Assembly: GCA_050013795.1 (NCBI GenBank)
Contig: JBEKEO010000008.1
Span: 1 to 39,227, forward strand
Reading direction: 5' to 3'
Source: CAWHOW01 sp050013795
Lineage (GTDB): Bacteria > Bacteroidota > Bacteroidia > Bacteroidales > CG2-30-32-10
Length of the DNA: 39,227 nucleotides
Under the pieces are notes generated by a model. That model searched no databases, was not told where the DNA came from, and was given only the letters and a program-made list of their open reading frames with translations. This document shows, one piece after another, positions 33,001 to 39,227 of this stretch. Numbering within the stretch: the stretch's first letter is position 1; each line of letters opens with the position of its first letter. The position numbers and the translations under genes were made by a program.

Positions 33001-33899
33001 TTGGCATTGAGTCGTATTACACGCTGGTGAAGACCAATAAGTATTTCCATAAGTTCATTATGCCTTCCATGCTTTTCGACCATGTGATAGTGGCCTATGT
33101 TATTGATGGCAAAATGTACTGGGCCGACCCCACTTCGAGTTACTATCCCTATTACAGCCTTAACGAGAACGATGCCAATTCGCATGCCCTGCTTATTAAG
33201 GATGGCAATACCAGCATTATGAACCTTTTCGATTTTTATACCGATACGCTCAGCAATACGCAGGAAATTAACATCACTGCCGATGTGAAGGAAGACAAAT
33301 CGGTTACCATTGATGCCGGTGTTATCACCAAAGGCATAGAAGCAGGCTACCTTAGGTTGACCATCAATCCTAAGACACAGGAAGAACAGCGCAAGTTCAT
33401 TCCCGAATACTTCGGTGAGCAGGTGTTCGAGAACCTGAAGATTGAAAGCTTCGATTTTGGTAACCTGAAGGATGTTTCAAACCCGCTGAAATCGAGCTTT
33501 AAACTCTCGGCCGAGAACTATTGCGACAAGGTTACCAGCATGCTTATTTTCCGTATCCCCCTTATGAAGACTGTGCTTTCCAATACTTTGTTCAAAAAGG
33601 AAAGGCGTTACAGCGCTATCGACCTTGCAAGGGTTCTCGGCATTACGCCCGTGGTGCAGAAGGTGCATATAAAGATACCCACCGGCTACAAGCTTATTGA
33701 ATGCCCGCAGGATGTGAACGTGGAAAGCCGCTTTGGCAAATACAAGCTTACCTTTAAACCCGTTTCCGATGGCATTGAAGTCACCAAGAAACAGTATTTC
33801 AGTAATCGCGTTATTGAAATTGAGGATTTCGACGCTTTTAAGCAGTTCTACCTTAAAATACAGGATGCCGACGAAACTAAACTTTCTATTAAGAAATAG
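30045..33899 (+). CDS. Large secreted DUF3857/transglutaminase-like protein with TPR-type repeats
   Basis: The 1284-residue protein starts with a signal peptide (MSFVLSFSAIITLILI, ending near LKAQ, residue 32). Helical TPR-like segments appear early and again at about 540-680 (for example EKYDDAITELNSALSMSPYS, DKEKALDYYKRVL). Between them a beta-rich region has FRWDNEIVTLTLTKGVHHLL. A DUF3857 domain lies at about 700-900, followed by a transglutaminase-like core with Cys972 (GDCKDVATL), His1013 (DHVIVAYV) and Asp1028 (WADPTS). The triad is intact. Family members sit in the periplasm or at the outer membrane; substrates are unknown. GC content climbs sharply along the gene, from 16 of 60 bases at 30181-30240 to 34 of 60 at 33601-33660. 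Confidence 0.88.
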   Translation: MNHFIKSRMSFVLSFSAIITLILINSYSLKAQTGWDNIKKNDNITAKKEFIETLKKDSTEINALYGMIYLAELEQDDISYEKFTNTLINNHKRPEHYLLFNNQYDGDYNKLTLAPDSAQIATTDLAVKRADDLFTNRKFDESKKAYANIIGDYNWSVTGPFKNISGYGYVKEYDIEKEKFDADKAYENGYGLSFKWLNRNIRNYNGVVNFSDNLNNDYTDAVYFANTYITVPETVKAQFRIARNTPVKIWLDDNIIFQNKDNTNFRWDNEIVTLTLTKGVHHLLVKCATLPKNSDNNNFLSYYDGGGYHSSNNYNLGDFDISSLFGSFSYFDVQFALRITSMDGVLMKNIQSSFTGNYSASAVEAKSYSNDLVGVFKKAIDKNSGNQMMNYFFLLKAYMQTQQTIDGEEYFVKLYRKNPDVLFYKYLAAKMYAVNGKSEKAYLILNDINEEKTPLFALMYENINKLDKDADEKEYSKRLGNMDTLFPSNMSVIKDMISYYQKKGMNDEKKKYVKDKLAKYPSYKEELTKYLEDDNYKPYDDKPETDKERKQKAKEAINDLKTKFDEWDYSTAIAHYKNTDKSDKALGLYNELISIQPYVITHRTDKADYLYTLEKYDDAITELNSALSMSPYSTKIMETLGDIYSDKKDKEKALDYYKRVLVTKSSDYDRKAIEEKIEKLQEKDNFKDYFTTKSYNDILKDDGWKNAYSDDKSVVLMYTKDIILDKQKTTHLFQKLMVKILTEEGAKVWTGSDFSFMGELNFVKVIKKNGAEINPDKQNGYVVFKDLEPGDIIQMEGKYSGSIENEIKDAFFMLNYLSFDVPVYYAKVEVIVPEDMPYNYDYHKVPDNVVKKKDNGYQYYTWEFNKIAKAQEEDAVYDKIDPYAYIWGTSIPSWSEFVEWYKEKTYRKLDPTYEVKEVLDTIIKPGMTQLQKVEAVYNYITLKINYSYVSFLQSNYIPKRAGLTCSAGIGDCKDVATLMISMLRYLGIESYYTLVKTNKYFHKFIMPSMLFDHVIVAYVIDGKMYWADPTSSYYPYYSLNENDANSHALLIKDGNTSIMNLFDFYTDTLSNTQEINITADVKEDKSVTIDAGVITKGIEAGYLRLTINPKTQEEQRKFIPEYFGEQVFENLKIESFDFGNLKDVSNPLKSSFKLSAENYCDKVTSMLIFRIPLMKTVLSNTLFKKERRYSAIDLARVLGITPVVQKVHIKIPTGYKLIECPQDVNVESRFGKYKLTFKPVSDGIEVTKKQYFSNRVIEIEDFDAFKQFYLKIQDADETKLSIKK

Positions 33900-34063
33900 T
33901 TCCTATAGTTTGGAGATGTTTATAAAAAATATACAACAAAAAGTAATTTGCCAATTCGCTAATTCACTTCCGTCATACACACAACTCAACATATTAAAAT
34001 AAGGGTTTTCCCGCAATGTTTATATTTTGTTTATTATTTTTAAAGGCGGCATAATAATTTTTA

Positions 34064-34071
34064 TATTTTTG
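34064..34071 (+). promoter_or_regulatory. -7 box of pckA
   Basis: TATTTTTG matches TAnnTTTG, 46 bases before the ATG. No TTTG at -33. Confidence 0.5.
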
Positions 34072-34117
34072 GCATGTGAAAATAGTTAGGATTGTTTTTT
34101 AAAATTATTGAGAGATT

Positions 34118-35758
34118 ATGTCGTGTAAATGTTGTTCAGTCGGAAATGTTGATTTATCGGCATACGGGATTACAGATTGTAAAGAGATTTATTATAACTT
34201 ATCCTTTGAGGAATTTTTTGTGCATGAGACCGCTCCTGGTCTTACCGGACTTGATAAAGGTTTTCTAACCAATACAGGAGCATTGAATGTCGATACAGGA
34301 ATTTACACTGGTCGTTCACCCAGGGATAAATATATTCTTAAAGAGGAAACATCTGAAAAGCATGTTTGGTGGGCTGCATCAAACCGCAAAGGTTCCAATA
34401 ACAAACCTATTACCGAGAAAATATGGAAGGAATTCCTGGAAATTTCACGCAAACAACTGAGCGGGAAAAATCTTTATGTGGTGGATGCATACTGTGGGGC
34501 TAATCCTAACTCGCGCCTTTGTTTGCGCCTTGTTACGGAAGTAGCCTGGGCTGCGCATTTTGTGAAGAATATGTTTATCCGTCCTACAGAAGAAGAACTC
34601 AAAAATTTCAAACCCGATTTTACCATTCTTCATGCATGTAAAGCCAAAAACCATCATTGGAAGGAACACGGACTTCACAGTGATATCTTTGCTGCATTCA
34701 ACCTGAGGGAAAGGATGATGGTGATAGGTGGTACATGGTACAGCGGGGAAATGAAGAAGGGGATGTTCTCCGTCATGAATTACTTTCTGCCGCTTAAAGG
34801 CATAGCTTCCATGCATTGCTCGGCTAATATGGGAAAAGCAGGAGATACGGCCATTTTCTTCGGCCTGTCAGGTACAGGGAAAACTACTTTATCAGCTGAT
34901 CCAAAACGCAAGCTTATCGGCGATGACGAACATGGATGGGACAATGAAGGTATCTTTAATTTCGAAGGAGGATGTTATGCAAAATGCATAAACCTTAATA
35001 AAGAAAAAGAACCTGATATTTATAATGCTATTCGTCGTGATGCCCTACTAGAAAATACTGTATATAATAAAGTTACCGGTGAAATTGATTTTACTGATAG
35101 CTCAAAGACAGAAAATACAAGAGTTTCGTACCCTATCTACCATATTAAGAATATTGTAAAGCCTGTTTCAAAAGGAACTCATCCTAAAAATATTATTTTC
35201 CTTACGGCAGATGCATTCGGTATATTGCCCCCCATTGCCAAGCTTACCTACGACCAGACGATGTATCATTTCTTAAGCGGGTATACGGCAAAGGTGGCAG
35301 GAACAGAAAGAGGCATTCTAGAGCCCACCCCAACCTTTTCATCATGTTTCGGCGCCGCTTTCTTATTATTGCATCCTACAGTATATGCAAAGGTATTGGC
35401 TAAGAAAATGATAGAATATGGTTCTTCGGCATATCTGGTGAACACCGGATGGATAGGAGGTCCATACGGAACAGGTAACCGTATAGATATTCCTTCTACC
35501 CGTGCCATAATTGACGCCATTCTTGATGGTTCTGTTGAAACCGCAGAATTCGAAGAGCTACCTGTATTCGGCTTAATGATTCCAAAATCGGTAAAAAAAG
35601 TTGACAGTAAGATACTTAATCCTCGAAACCTTTGGAAAAAGCATGAAGACTGGGATAAAGCTGCCATTAATCTTGCTAAAAAGTTCATCACCAATTTTGA
35701 GAATTTTACTGATAACAAAGAAGGAAAACGACTGGTAGCTGCAGGTCCGAAGATATAG
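34118..35758 (+). CDS. pckA: Phosphoenolpyruvate carboxykinase (ATP)
   Basis: The 546-residue cytoplasmic enzyme interconverts oxaloacetate + ATP and phosphoenolpyruvate + CO2 + ADP. Landmarks are YTGRSPRDKYILKE near residue 67, the P-loop GLSGTGKTT at 249-257, the metal-site LIGDDEHGWDNEGIFNFEGG just after it, and TGWIGGPYGTGNRIDI near 450. All are as in ATP-dependent PckA, and the length is usual. The extreme N terminus, MSCKCCSVG, is Cys-rich and precedes the conserved LSAYGI start. In fermenting Bacteroidota the enzyme often runs toward oxaloacetate for succinate formation; direction here is not known. It is a single gene with a strong terminator. Confidence 0.98.
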   Translation: MSCKCCSVGNVDLSAYGITDCKEIYYNLSFEEFFVHETAPGLTGLDKGFLTNTGALNVDTGIYTGRSPRDKYILKEETSEKHVWWAASNRKGSNNKPITEKIWKEFLEISRKQLSGKNLYVVDAYCGANPNSRLCLRLVTEVAWAAHFVKNMFIRPTEEELKNFKPDFTILHACKAKNHHWKEHGLHSDIFAAFNLRERMMVIGGTWYSGEMKKGMFSVMNYFLPLKGIASMHCSANMGKAGDTAIFFGLSGTGKTTLSADPKRKLIGDDEHGWDNEGIFNFEGGCYAKCINLNKEKEPDIYNAIRRDALLENTVYNKVTGEIDFTDSSKTENTRVSYPIYHIKNIVKPVSKGTHPKNIIFLTADAFGILPPIAKLTYDQTMYHFLSGYTAKVAGTERGILEPTPTFSSCFGAAFLLLHPTVYAKVLAKKMIEYGSSAYLVNTGWIGGPYGTGNRIDIPSTRAIIDAILDGSVETAEFEELPVFGLMIPKSVKKVDSKILNPRNLWKKHEDWDKAAINLAKKFITNFENFTDNKEGKRLVAAGPKI

Positions 35759-35783
35759 AAAATGATATTTAATGCATATTTTT

Positions 35784-35809
35784 AAGCACAGAATTTCTGT
35801 GCTTTTTTG
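35784..35809 (+). terminator. Terminator of pckA
   Basis: AAGCACAG (35784-35791) pairs with CTGTGCTT (35797-35804) around a short loop and is followed by T6 broken by one G. Confidence 0.9.
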
Positions 35810-35905
35810 TTTTTAGTTAAATTAGGAATAAGTTATTTAAATTCATATCGTACAATTTTATTAGTTAAAATTAATTTTTTTCTTGTTTGTTATAAAAAAT
35901 CATAA

Positions 35906-35913
35906 TACTTTTG
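35906..35913 (+). promoter_or_regulatory. -7 box of the cold-shock gene
   Basis: TACTTTTG matches TAnnTTTG; TTTG lies 16 bases upstream at 35886-35889. The leader to the ATG is about 40 bases, much shorter than the thermosensing leader of E. coli cspA. Confidence 0.6.
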
Positions 35914-35953
35914 TAATGCGAATAAATTATTTACTAATTTTAAATTTAAATTA

Positions 35954-36148
35954 ATGGCAACAGGTAAAGTTAAATTCTTTAACCGGAAAAAGGGTTACGG
36001 ATTTGTCCTTGATGATGAATCACAAAAGGAAATTTTCGTTCACATAACTGGTTTGGTTGATCGTGACCTGAAAGAAAATGATGAAGTAATTTTTGATATC
36101 GCCGAAGATGAGCGAGGCAAAAAAGCTGTCAATGTAACGAAGAAATAA
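35954..36148 (+). CDS. Cold-shock domain protein
   Basis: The 64-residue single-domain protein of the CspA family binds single-stranded RNA and DNA. GKVKFFNRKKGYGFV (residues 4-18) contains RNP1 (KGYGFV), and EIFVHI (26-31) is RNP2. The usual aromatic residues of the binding face are kept. Length is normal for a Csp. A hairpin with flanking A and T runs follows and is shared with the convergent gene at 36220. Confidence 0.95.
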   Translation: MATGKVKFFNRKKGYGFVLDDESQKEIFVHITGLVDRDLKENDEVIFDIAEDERGKKAVNVTKK

Positions 36149-36164
36149 ACCCTTTATCTATTCG

Positions 36165-36206
36165 TTAAAAAAAATCCCGATCTGCATAAGCTGACCGGGA
36201 TTTTTC
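36165..36206. terminator. Bidirectional terminator between csp and the DUF4139 gene
   Basis: AAAAATCCCG (36170-36179) pairs with CGGGATTTTT (36196-36205) around a 16-base partly paired loop. A-runs on the left and T-runs on the right let it act for both convergent genes. Confidence 0.82.
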
Positions 36207-36219
36207 ATTATTACGAATA

Positions 36220-37806
36220 CTATTTTGAACGTATCCAGACTTCGTAGGTATAAGTAATGGTCTTTTTCTCTTTTGCTGAAAAAGGAACTTCCCACTTAAT
36301 TTCAGTACTTGGGTTCAACCCATAATATTTGCCTGTTTTCTTTATTTTGCCGCTATCGCTCACATCGGTAACTTCTGCAGTAAGTGTTTTGTTAAGCGAA
36401 AGAATTATCTTTTTATCCTGCATATTTTCAACAATGATAGAGCCTTTCAGGATTACCTTTGAATATGTTTCTTTCCCGAATTTTTCTGTCTCATCGGTCT
36501 TTTTGATTTCTTCTTCCTTGTTCTTTATAATAACATCAGGAGCCCTTGATAACTGAATTGATACATCGCTGCTCACAGGGGTATATTTTAACTGGTCCTG
36601 TGCAAGGGGTTGAAGGTTCTCGTTCATAACAAATACAGGAGCTGTAGTAAAAGGATTTGCAGAAGTATTGGTTAGTTTAAGGGAATGATAGACTTCAAAT
36701 TTCTGTTCAGGGTCATTGCCCACATAAGTGTTGATGCTGTAATTAACAACATCAGCAATATTTGCTTCATAAACATCTTTATATGGCAGGTTATAAGAGA
36801 AAATCTGGAAACTTGTTTTAATATTTTTAGCAAGAGAAACTTTCCCTATTTTATACATATAAAGGTCGTTTGTTTTTTCCCCTTCGGTTGAATAATTTGA
36901 ATAATCATTGTACGAAAATGAAGGAGTAGCTGCAGGAATATTGTTGTCATTTGCATTATATGTCTGGTAAGCATTGGTCTGGGTCACAACATTCCCAGCG
37001 TAGGCTGAAACAACCGGTTTTGTTGTATAAATTGATGAAATATTTGTCTGGTACATCTGTGCAATGGGATCAATTGTAGTACCATAGAAAAACTGCGGAT
37101 TTCCAACTGTAAGAGTGAGGTCGGCATCATTGATCTCCTCGGCATTATTTTCCACCAGCGCTTTCATTTCAAGCTGAAGTTCTTTATCGCTGATAAGTTT
37201 TACATTATACGAAGGTATCCATTGTATGCCCGATTGCATATACATCAGTTTAATCGGCGTATTATCAATGCTTTTGCTGAATTCTATTTTGGCTAAGCGA
37301 ATTAAAGAATCACCCTGCATTTTATCGGCAGGTATATCATCAACCGAAAAGTCAATAACATTTGAAATAAGTATATACAGGGTTTTACCATCAGTGGTTT
37401 TAATTTTAAGCATTCCTGAAGATTTAAAATAATCCTGCAGTAAGCCACTTGCCTCGCGGTATGTTTTATCATCAGTCTTATAACCGATCTTGATTTTCTT
37501 TCCCTTATTGGCAAAAACTATATCAGGAATATCTTCAGCAGGCATCAGTTTCTTAATAGTATCTGTTTTATAAGTGATCCTGGAAATGTTAACATCTTTA
37601 ACGGTATTTATCCAGTATGTTCCAAGCAAAGGTTGTTCGGGAATCTCTAACGAAACTTTAGCGTTCTTGGGATAAACAGTTCCTTCCTTCAAAATAAAGT
37701 AGGTTCCGTTCTTGAAAACATTTACTTGCGTGGTCTTTAATGTTGACTGTGAACTTGCAAGATTCCATGCAATAACTACAAATGGCAATAAAAGAAGTTT
37801 TTTCAT
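36220..37806 (-). CDS. DUF4139-type secreted protein
   Basis: The 528-residue protein has a signal peptide ending near ASSQ (residue 20). The centre and C terminus resemble the DUF4139 (mucoidy inhibitor-like) family: MQSGIQWIPSYNVKLISD near residue 190, ALVENNAEEINDADLTLTVG near 215, FSYNLPYKDVYEANIADVV near 345, LKLTNTSANPFTTAPVFVMN near 385, and a final EIKWEVPFSAKEKKTITYTY. The N-terminal half seems to be a variant of the usual DUF4140 part. Biological role unknown. The gene follows dnaN on the same strand but is separated from it by a terminator and has its own -7 box. Confidence 0.8.
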   Translation of the reverse strand: MKKLLLLPFVVIAWNLASSQSTLKTTQVNVFKNGTYFILKEGTVYPKNAKVSLEIPEQPLLGTYWINTVKDVNISRITYKTDTIKKLMPAEDIPDIVFANKGKKIKIGYKTDDKTYREASGLLQDYFKSSGMLKIKTTDGKTLYILISNVIDFSVDDIPADKMQGDSLIRLAKIEFSKSIDNTPIKLMYMQSGIQWIPSYNVKLISDKELQLEMKALVENNAEEINDADLTLTVGNPQFFYGTTIDPIAQMYQTNISSIYTTKPVVSAYAGNVVTQTNAYQTYNANDNNIPAATPSFSYNDYSNYSTEGEKTNDLYMYKIGKVSLAKNIKTSFQIFSYNLPYKDVYEANIADVVNYSINTYVGNDPEQKFEVYHSLKLTNTSANPFTTAPVFVMNENLQPLAQDQLKYTPVSSDVSIQLSRAPDVIIKNKEEEIKKTDETEKFGKETYSKVILKGSIIVENMQDKKIILSLNKTLTAEVTDVSDSGKIKKTGKYYGLNPSTEIKWEVPFSAKEKKTITYTYEVWIRSK

Positions 37807-37850
37807 AAGGGATGATTTTGGTTAGTAATAAATATGGAACTCTAATAAGA

Positions 37851-37858
37851 CAAATTTA
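37851..37858 (-). promoter_or_regulatory. -7 box of the DUF4139 gene
   Basis: On the minus strand TAAATTTG matches TAnnTTTG, 44 bases before the ATG. It lies just beyond the T tract of the dnaN terminator. Confidence 0.55.
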
Positions 37859-37860
37859 AA

Positions 37861-37894
37861 TAAAAAAATAAAAGCAGGTTCAATGACCTGCTTT
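37861..37894 (-). terminator. Terminator of dnaN
   Basis: AAAGCAGGT (37871-37879) pairs with ACCTGCTTT (37886-37894) around a 6-base loop. On the minus strand a T-rich tract follows (complement of 37861-37872). Confidence 0.87.
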
Positions 37895-37917
37895 AAGAAA
37901 AATATTCATAATAGATA

Positions 37918-39045
37918 TTATGTATTCAGCATAACAGGCATTACAAGCATCAGCAGGTCTTCGTTCTTATTGTCTTTATTGATAGGAAGAAGCAATCCAG
38001 CCCTGTTTGGCGCTGACATTTCAATGCAAACTTCGTCAGTATCTATGATGTTCAGCATTTCAAGAATGAACTTTGAATTGAAGCCAATTTCCATGTCTTC
38101 ACCATCATATTGACATGTCAGACGTTCCTTGGCTTCATTTGAAAAATCAAGATCTTCGGCAGAAAGGGTAAGTTCTTTTCCGTTTATTTTAAACCTTACC
38201 TGGTGTGTTGACTGGTTTGAAAATATAGAAACGCGCCTGATAGCATTGAGGAAAGGGATTCTTTCAATGGTCAGCTTGTTAGGATTCTCGGTTGGGATAA
38301 CAGCTTCGTAATTCGGATATTTACCGTCAATAAGACGGCAAATAAGCTGGTAAGTGCCGAATGCAAAAAATGCATTGGTATTATTGTATTCTACCTTTAC
38401 TTTCCCGGTTTCATGAACAAGCAGGTTTTTCAACTGGTTTAATGGTTTCTTGGGAAGAATGAACGATGCATTTTCTGCTGATTTTGCATCCTTGCGTGTA
38501 TAGCGTACAAGCTTGTGGGCATCGGTAGCAACAAATATGAGGTTCTGTGTCGATAACTGGCAGTATACTCCCGACATTACAGGGCGAAGTTCATCATTAC
38601 CTGTTGCAAAAAGAGTTTTACTTATGGCATTGGCAAGGATTTCCGATTCAAGCAATATGGCGGATGAACTTTCAAGCATAGGCGTTTTAGGAAATTCATC
38701 TGCATTATGGCCAGAAAGTTTATATTTCCCTTCGCCTGCCGACAGTTCGATAGCAAAGGTTGATTTGGTATCAATAGTGAATTCAACCGGGATATCAGAA
38801 AATGTTTTCAGCGTATCGAGCAGTATTTTTGCAGGAATAGCCACACTGCCTGTTTTATCGGCTTTGGTAATGGCTACTCTGGCTGTCATGGTGGTTTCGA
38901 GGTCGGATGCTGAAATGGTCAAACCATCTTTGTCCAGTTCGAACAAAAAATTATCAAGAATAGGAAGTGTATTGCTGGTGTTTATTACTCCGCCAATAGC
39001 CTGTAGCTGTTTAAGCAATAATGTACTGGATACTATAAATTTCAT
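37918..39045 (-). CDS. dnaN: DNA polymerase III beta subunit (sliding clamp)
   Basis: The 375-residue protein forms the ring-shaped dimer that holds the replicative polymerase on DNA. The start MKFIVSSTLLLKQLQAIGGV, then NTLPILDNFLFELD, ISASDLETTMTARV, VAIPAKILLDTLKTF and the C-terminal MSAPNRAGLLLPI followed by a LLMLVMPVMLN end, matches DnaN over its full length. The last residues contain the MP.ML-type clamp ending, so the gene is intact. It is not next to dnaA here. It has a full-consensus promoter and a terminator and seems to be monocistronic. Confidence 0.98.
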   Translation of the reverse strand: MKFIVSSTLLLKQLQAIGGVINTSNTLPILDNFLFELDKDGLTISASDLETTMTARVAITKADKTGSVAIPAKILLDTLKTFSDIPVEFTIDTKSTFAIELSAGEGKYKLSGHNADEFPKTPMLESSSAILLESEILANAISKTLFATGNDELRPVMSGVYCQLSTQNLIFVATDAHKLVRYTRKDAKSAENASFILPKKPLNQLKNLLVHETGKVKVEYNNTNAFFAFGTYQLICRLIDGKYPNYEAVIPTENPNKLTIERIPFLNAIRRVSIFSNQSTHQVRFKINGKELTLSAEDLDFSNEAKERLTCQYDGEDMEIGFNSKFILEMLNIIDTDEVCIEMSAPNRAGLLLPINKDNKNEDLLMLVMPVMLNT

Positions 39046-39071
39046 ATTTTCTGAGTTTTTGAATTAGTTTA

Positions 39072-39103
39072 CAAACGTACAGGAATTTTTATAAATACAC
39101 AAA
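39072..39103 (-). promoter_or_regulatory. Promoter of dnaN
   Basis: On the minus strand TTTG (39100-39103), a 20-base spacer and TACGTTTG (39072-39079) match the Bacteroidota consensus, 26 bases before the ATG. Confidence 0.75.
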
Positions 39104-39194
39104 TGCTTAAAAAAAATCTTTTTGGGCAGGTTTTGATTTACGATTTAAGATAAACGAATTATTATATTCTCTTCTTGTTTATATAACTGATGTT

Positions 39195-39227
39195 ATGCAA
39201 AAGAATATTTTATCATTTTTAGATTCC
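39195..39227 (+). CDS. Possible start of a gene running off the window
   Basis: An ATG at 39195 opens a frame of eleven codons (MQKNILSFLDS) that reaches the window edge without a stop. It would be divergent to dnaN. No clear TAnnTTTG box was found before it. The fragment is too short to assign a family or exclude chance. Confidence 0.2.
   Translation, partial: MQKNILSFLDS

Overview
The window reads as chromosomal DNA of a member of the Bacteroidota. Four things point there: an AT-rich background; genes preceded by the Bacteroidota promoter pattern (a TAnnTTTG box at about -7, sometimes with TTTG about 19 bases upstream) and almost no Shine-Dalgarno sites; a secreted repeat protein with a type IX secretion (T9SS) C-terminal sorting domain; and a fused ResB-CcsA cytochrome c maturation protein with many small SPII lipoproteins. 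No prophage, insertion sequence or CRISPR array was seen. It looks like ordinary chromosome with a lipoprotein-rich accessory stretch in the middle.

Layout. (1) 1-270: tRNA-Ser(GCT) with promoter and terminator. (2) 279-8132, minus strand: a T9SS-exported repeat protein and a 1594-residue double-length UvrA-like ABC ATPase. (3) 8133-9115: a long non-coding stretch with 8-bp repeats, a REP-like palindrome and a 21-bp tandem array. (4) 9116-9712: an unrecognised, GC-richer gene. (5) 9791-13901, minus: a heptaheme cytochrome c/cytochrome b fusion followed by CcsBA, which attaches haem to c-type cytochromes. (6) tRNA-Asp(GTC). (7) 14214-18001, minus: CitD-CitE fusion, CitF and an alpha/beta hydrolase. 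(8) 18152-24875: a lipoprotein and secreted-protein cluster, with three Lys/Asp/Ser-rich lipoproteins on the minus strand, then three Ig-like lipoproteins, a secreted protein, a lipocalin-like lipoprotein, a beta-barrel protein and a Cys-rich lipoprotein on the plus strand. Most of these are single-gene units with their own hairpin terminator and -7 box. (9) 24978-27806: an LtaS-type sulfatase-fold transferase and a diacylglycerol kinase, an apparent lipid head-group transfer and recycling pair. (10) 27807-29006: SUI1/YciH and a 400-bp 21-bp-period array. (11) 29007-33899: a methyltransferase-like protein and a large DUF3857/transglutaminase protein. (12) 34118-39045: pckA, a cold-shock protein, a DUF4139 protein and dnaN.

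The most unusual signal is non-coding. Three intergenic regions (8679-8930, 21673-21840, 28459-28857) are each built from tandem 21-bp units, but the unit sequences do not resemble each other. Two are centred on palindromic cores. A 21-bp period is two helical turns, so each core faces the same side of the DNA. Other points of interest are the four-cassette UvrA-like protein, the near-leaderless sulfatase transcript, terminators abutting the next promoter, a 105-bp insertion that appears to have split a start codon region and duplicated it, and a steep GC rise inside one gene.
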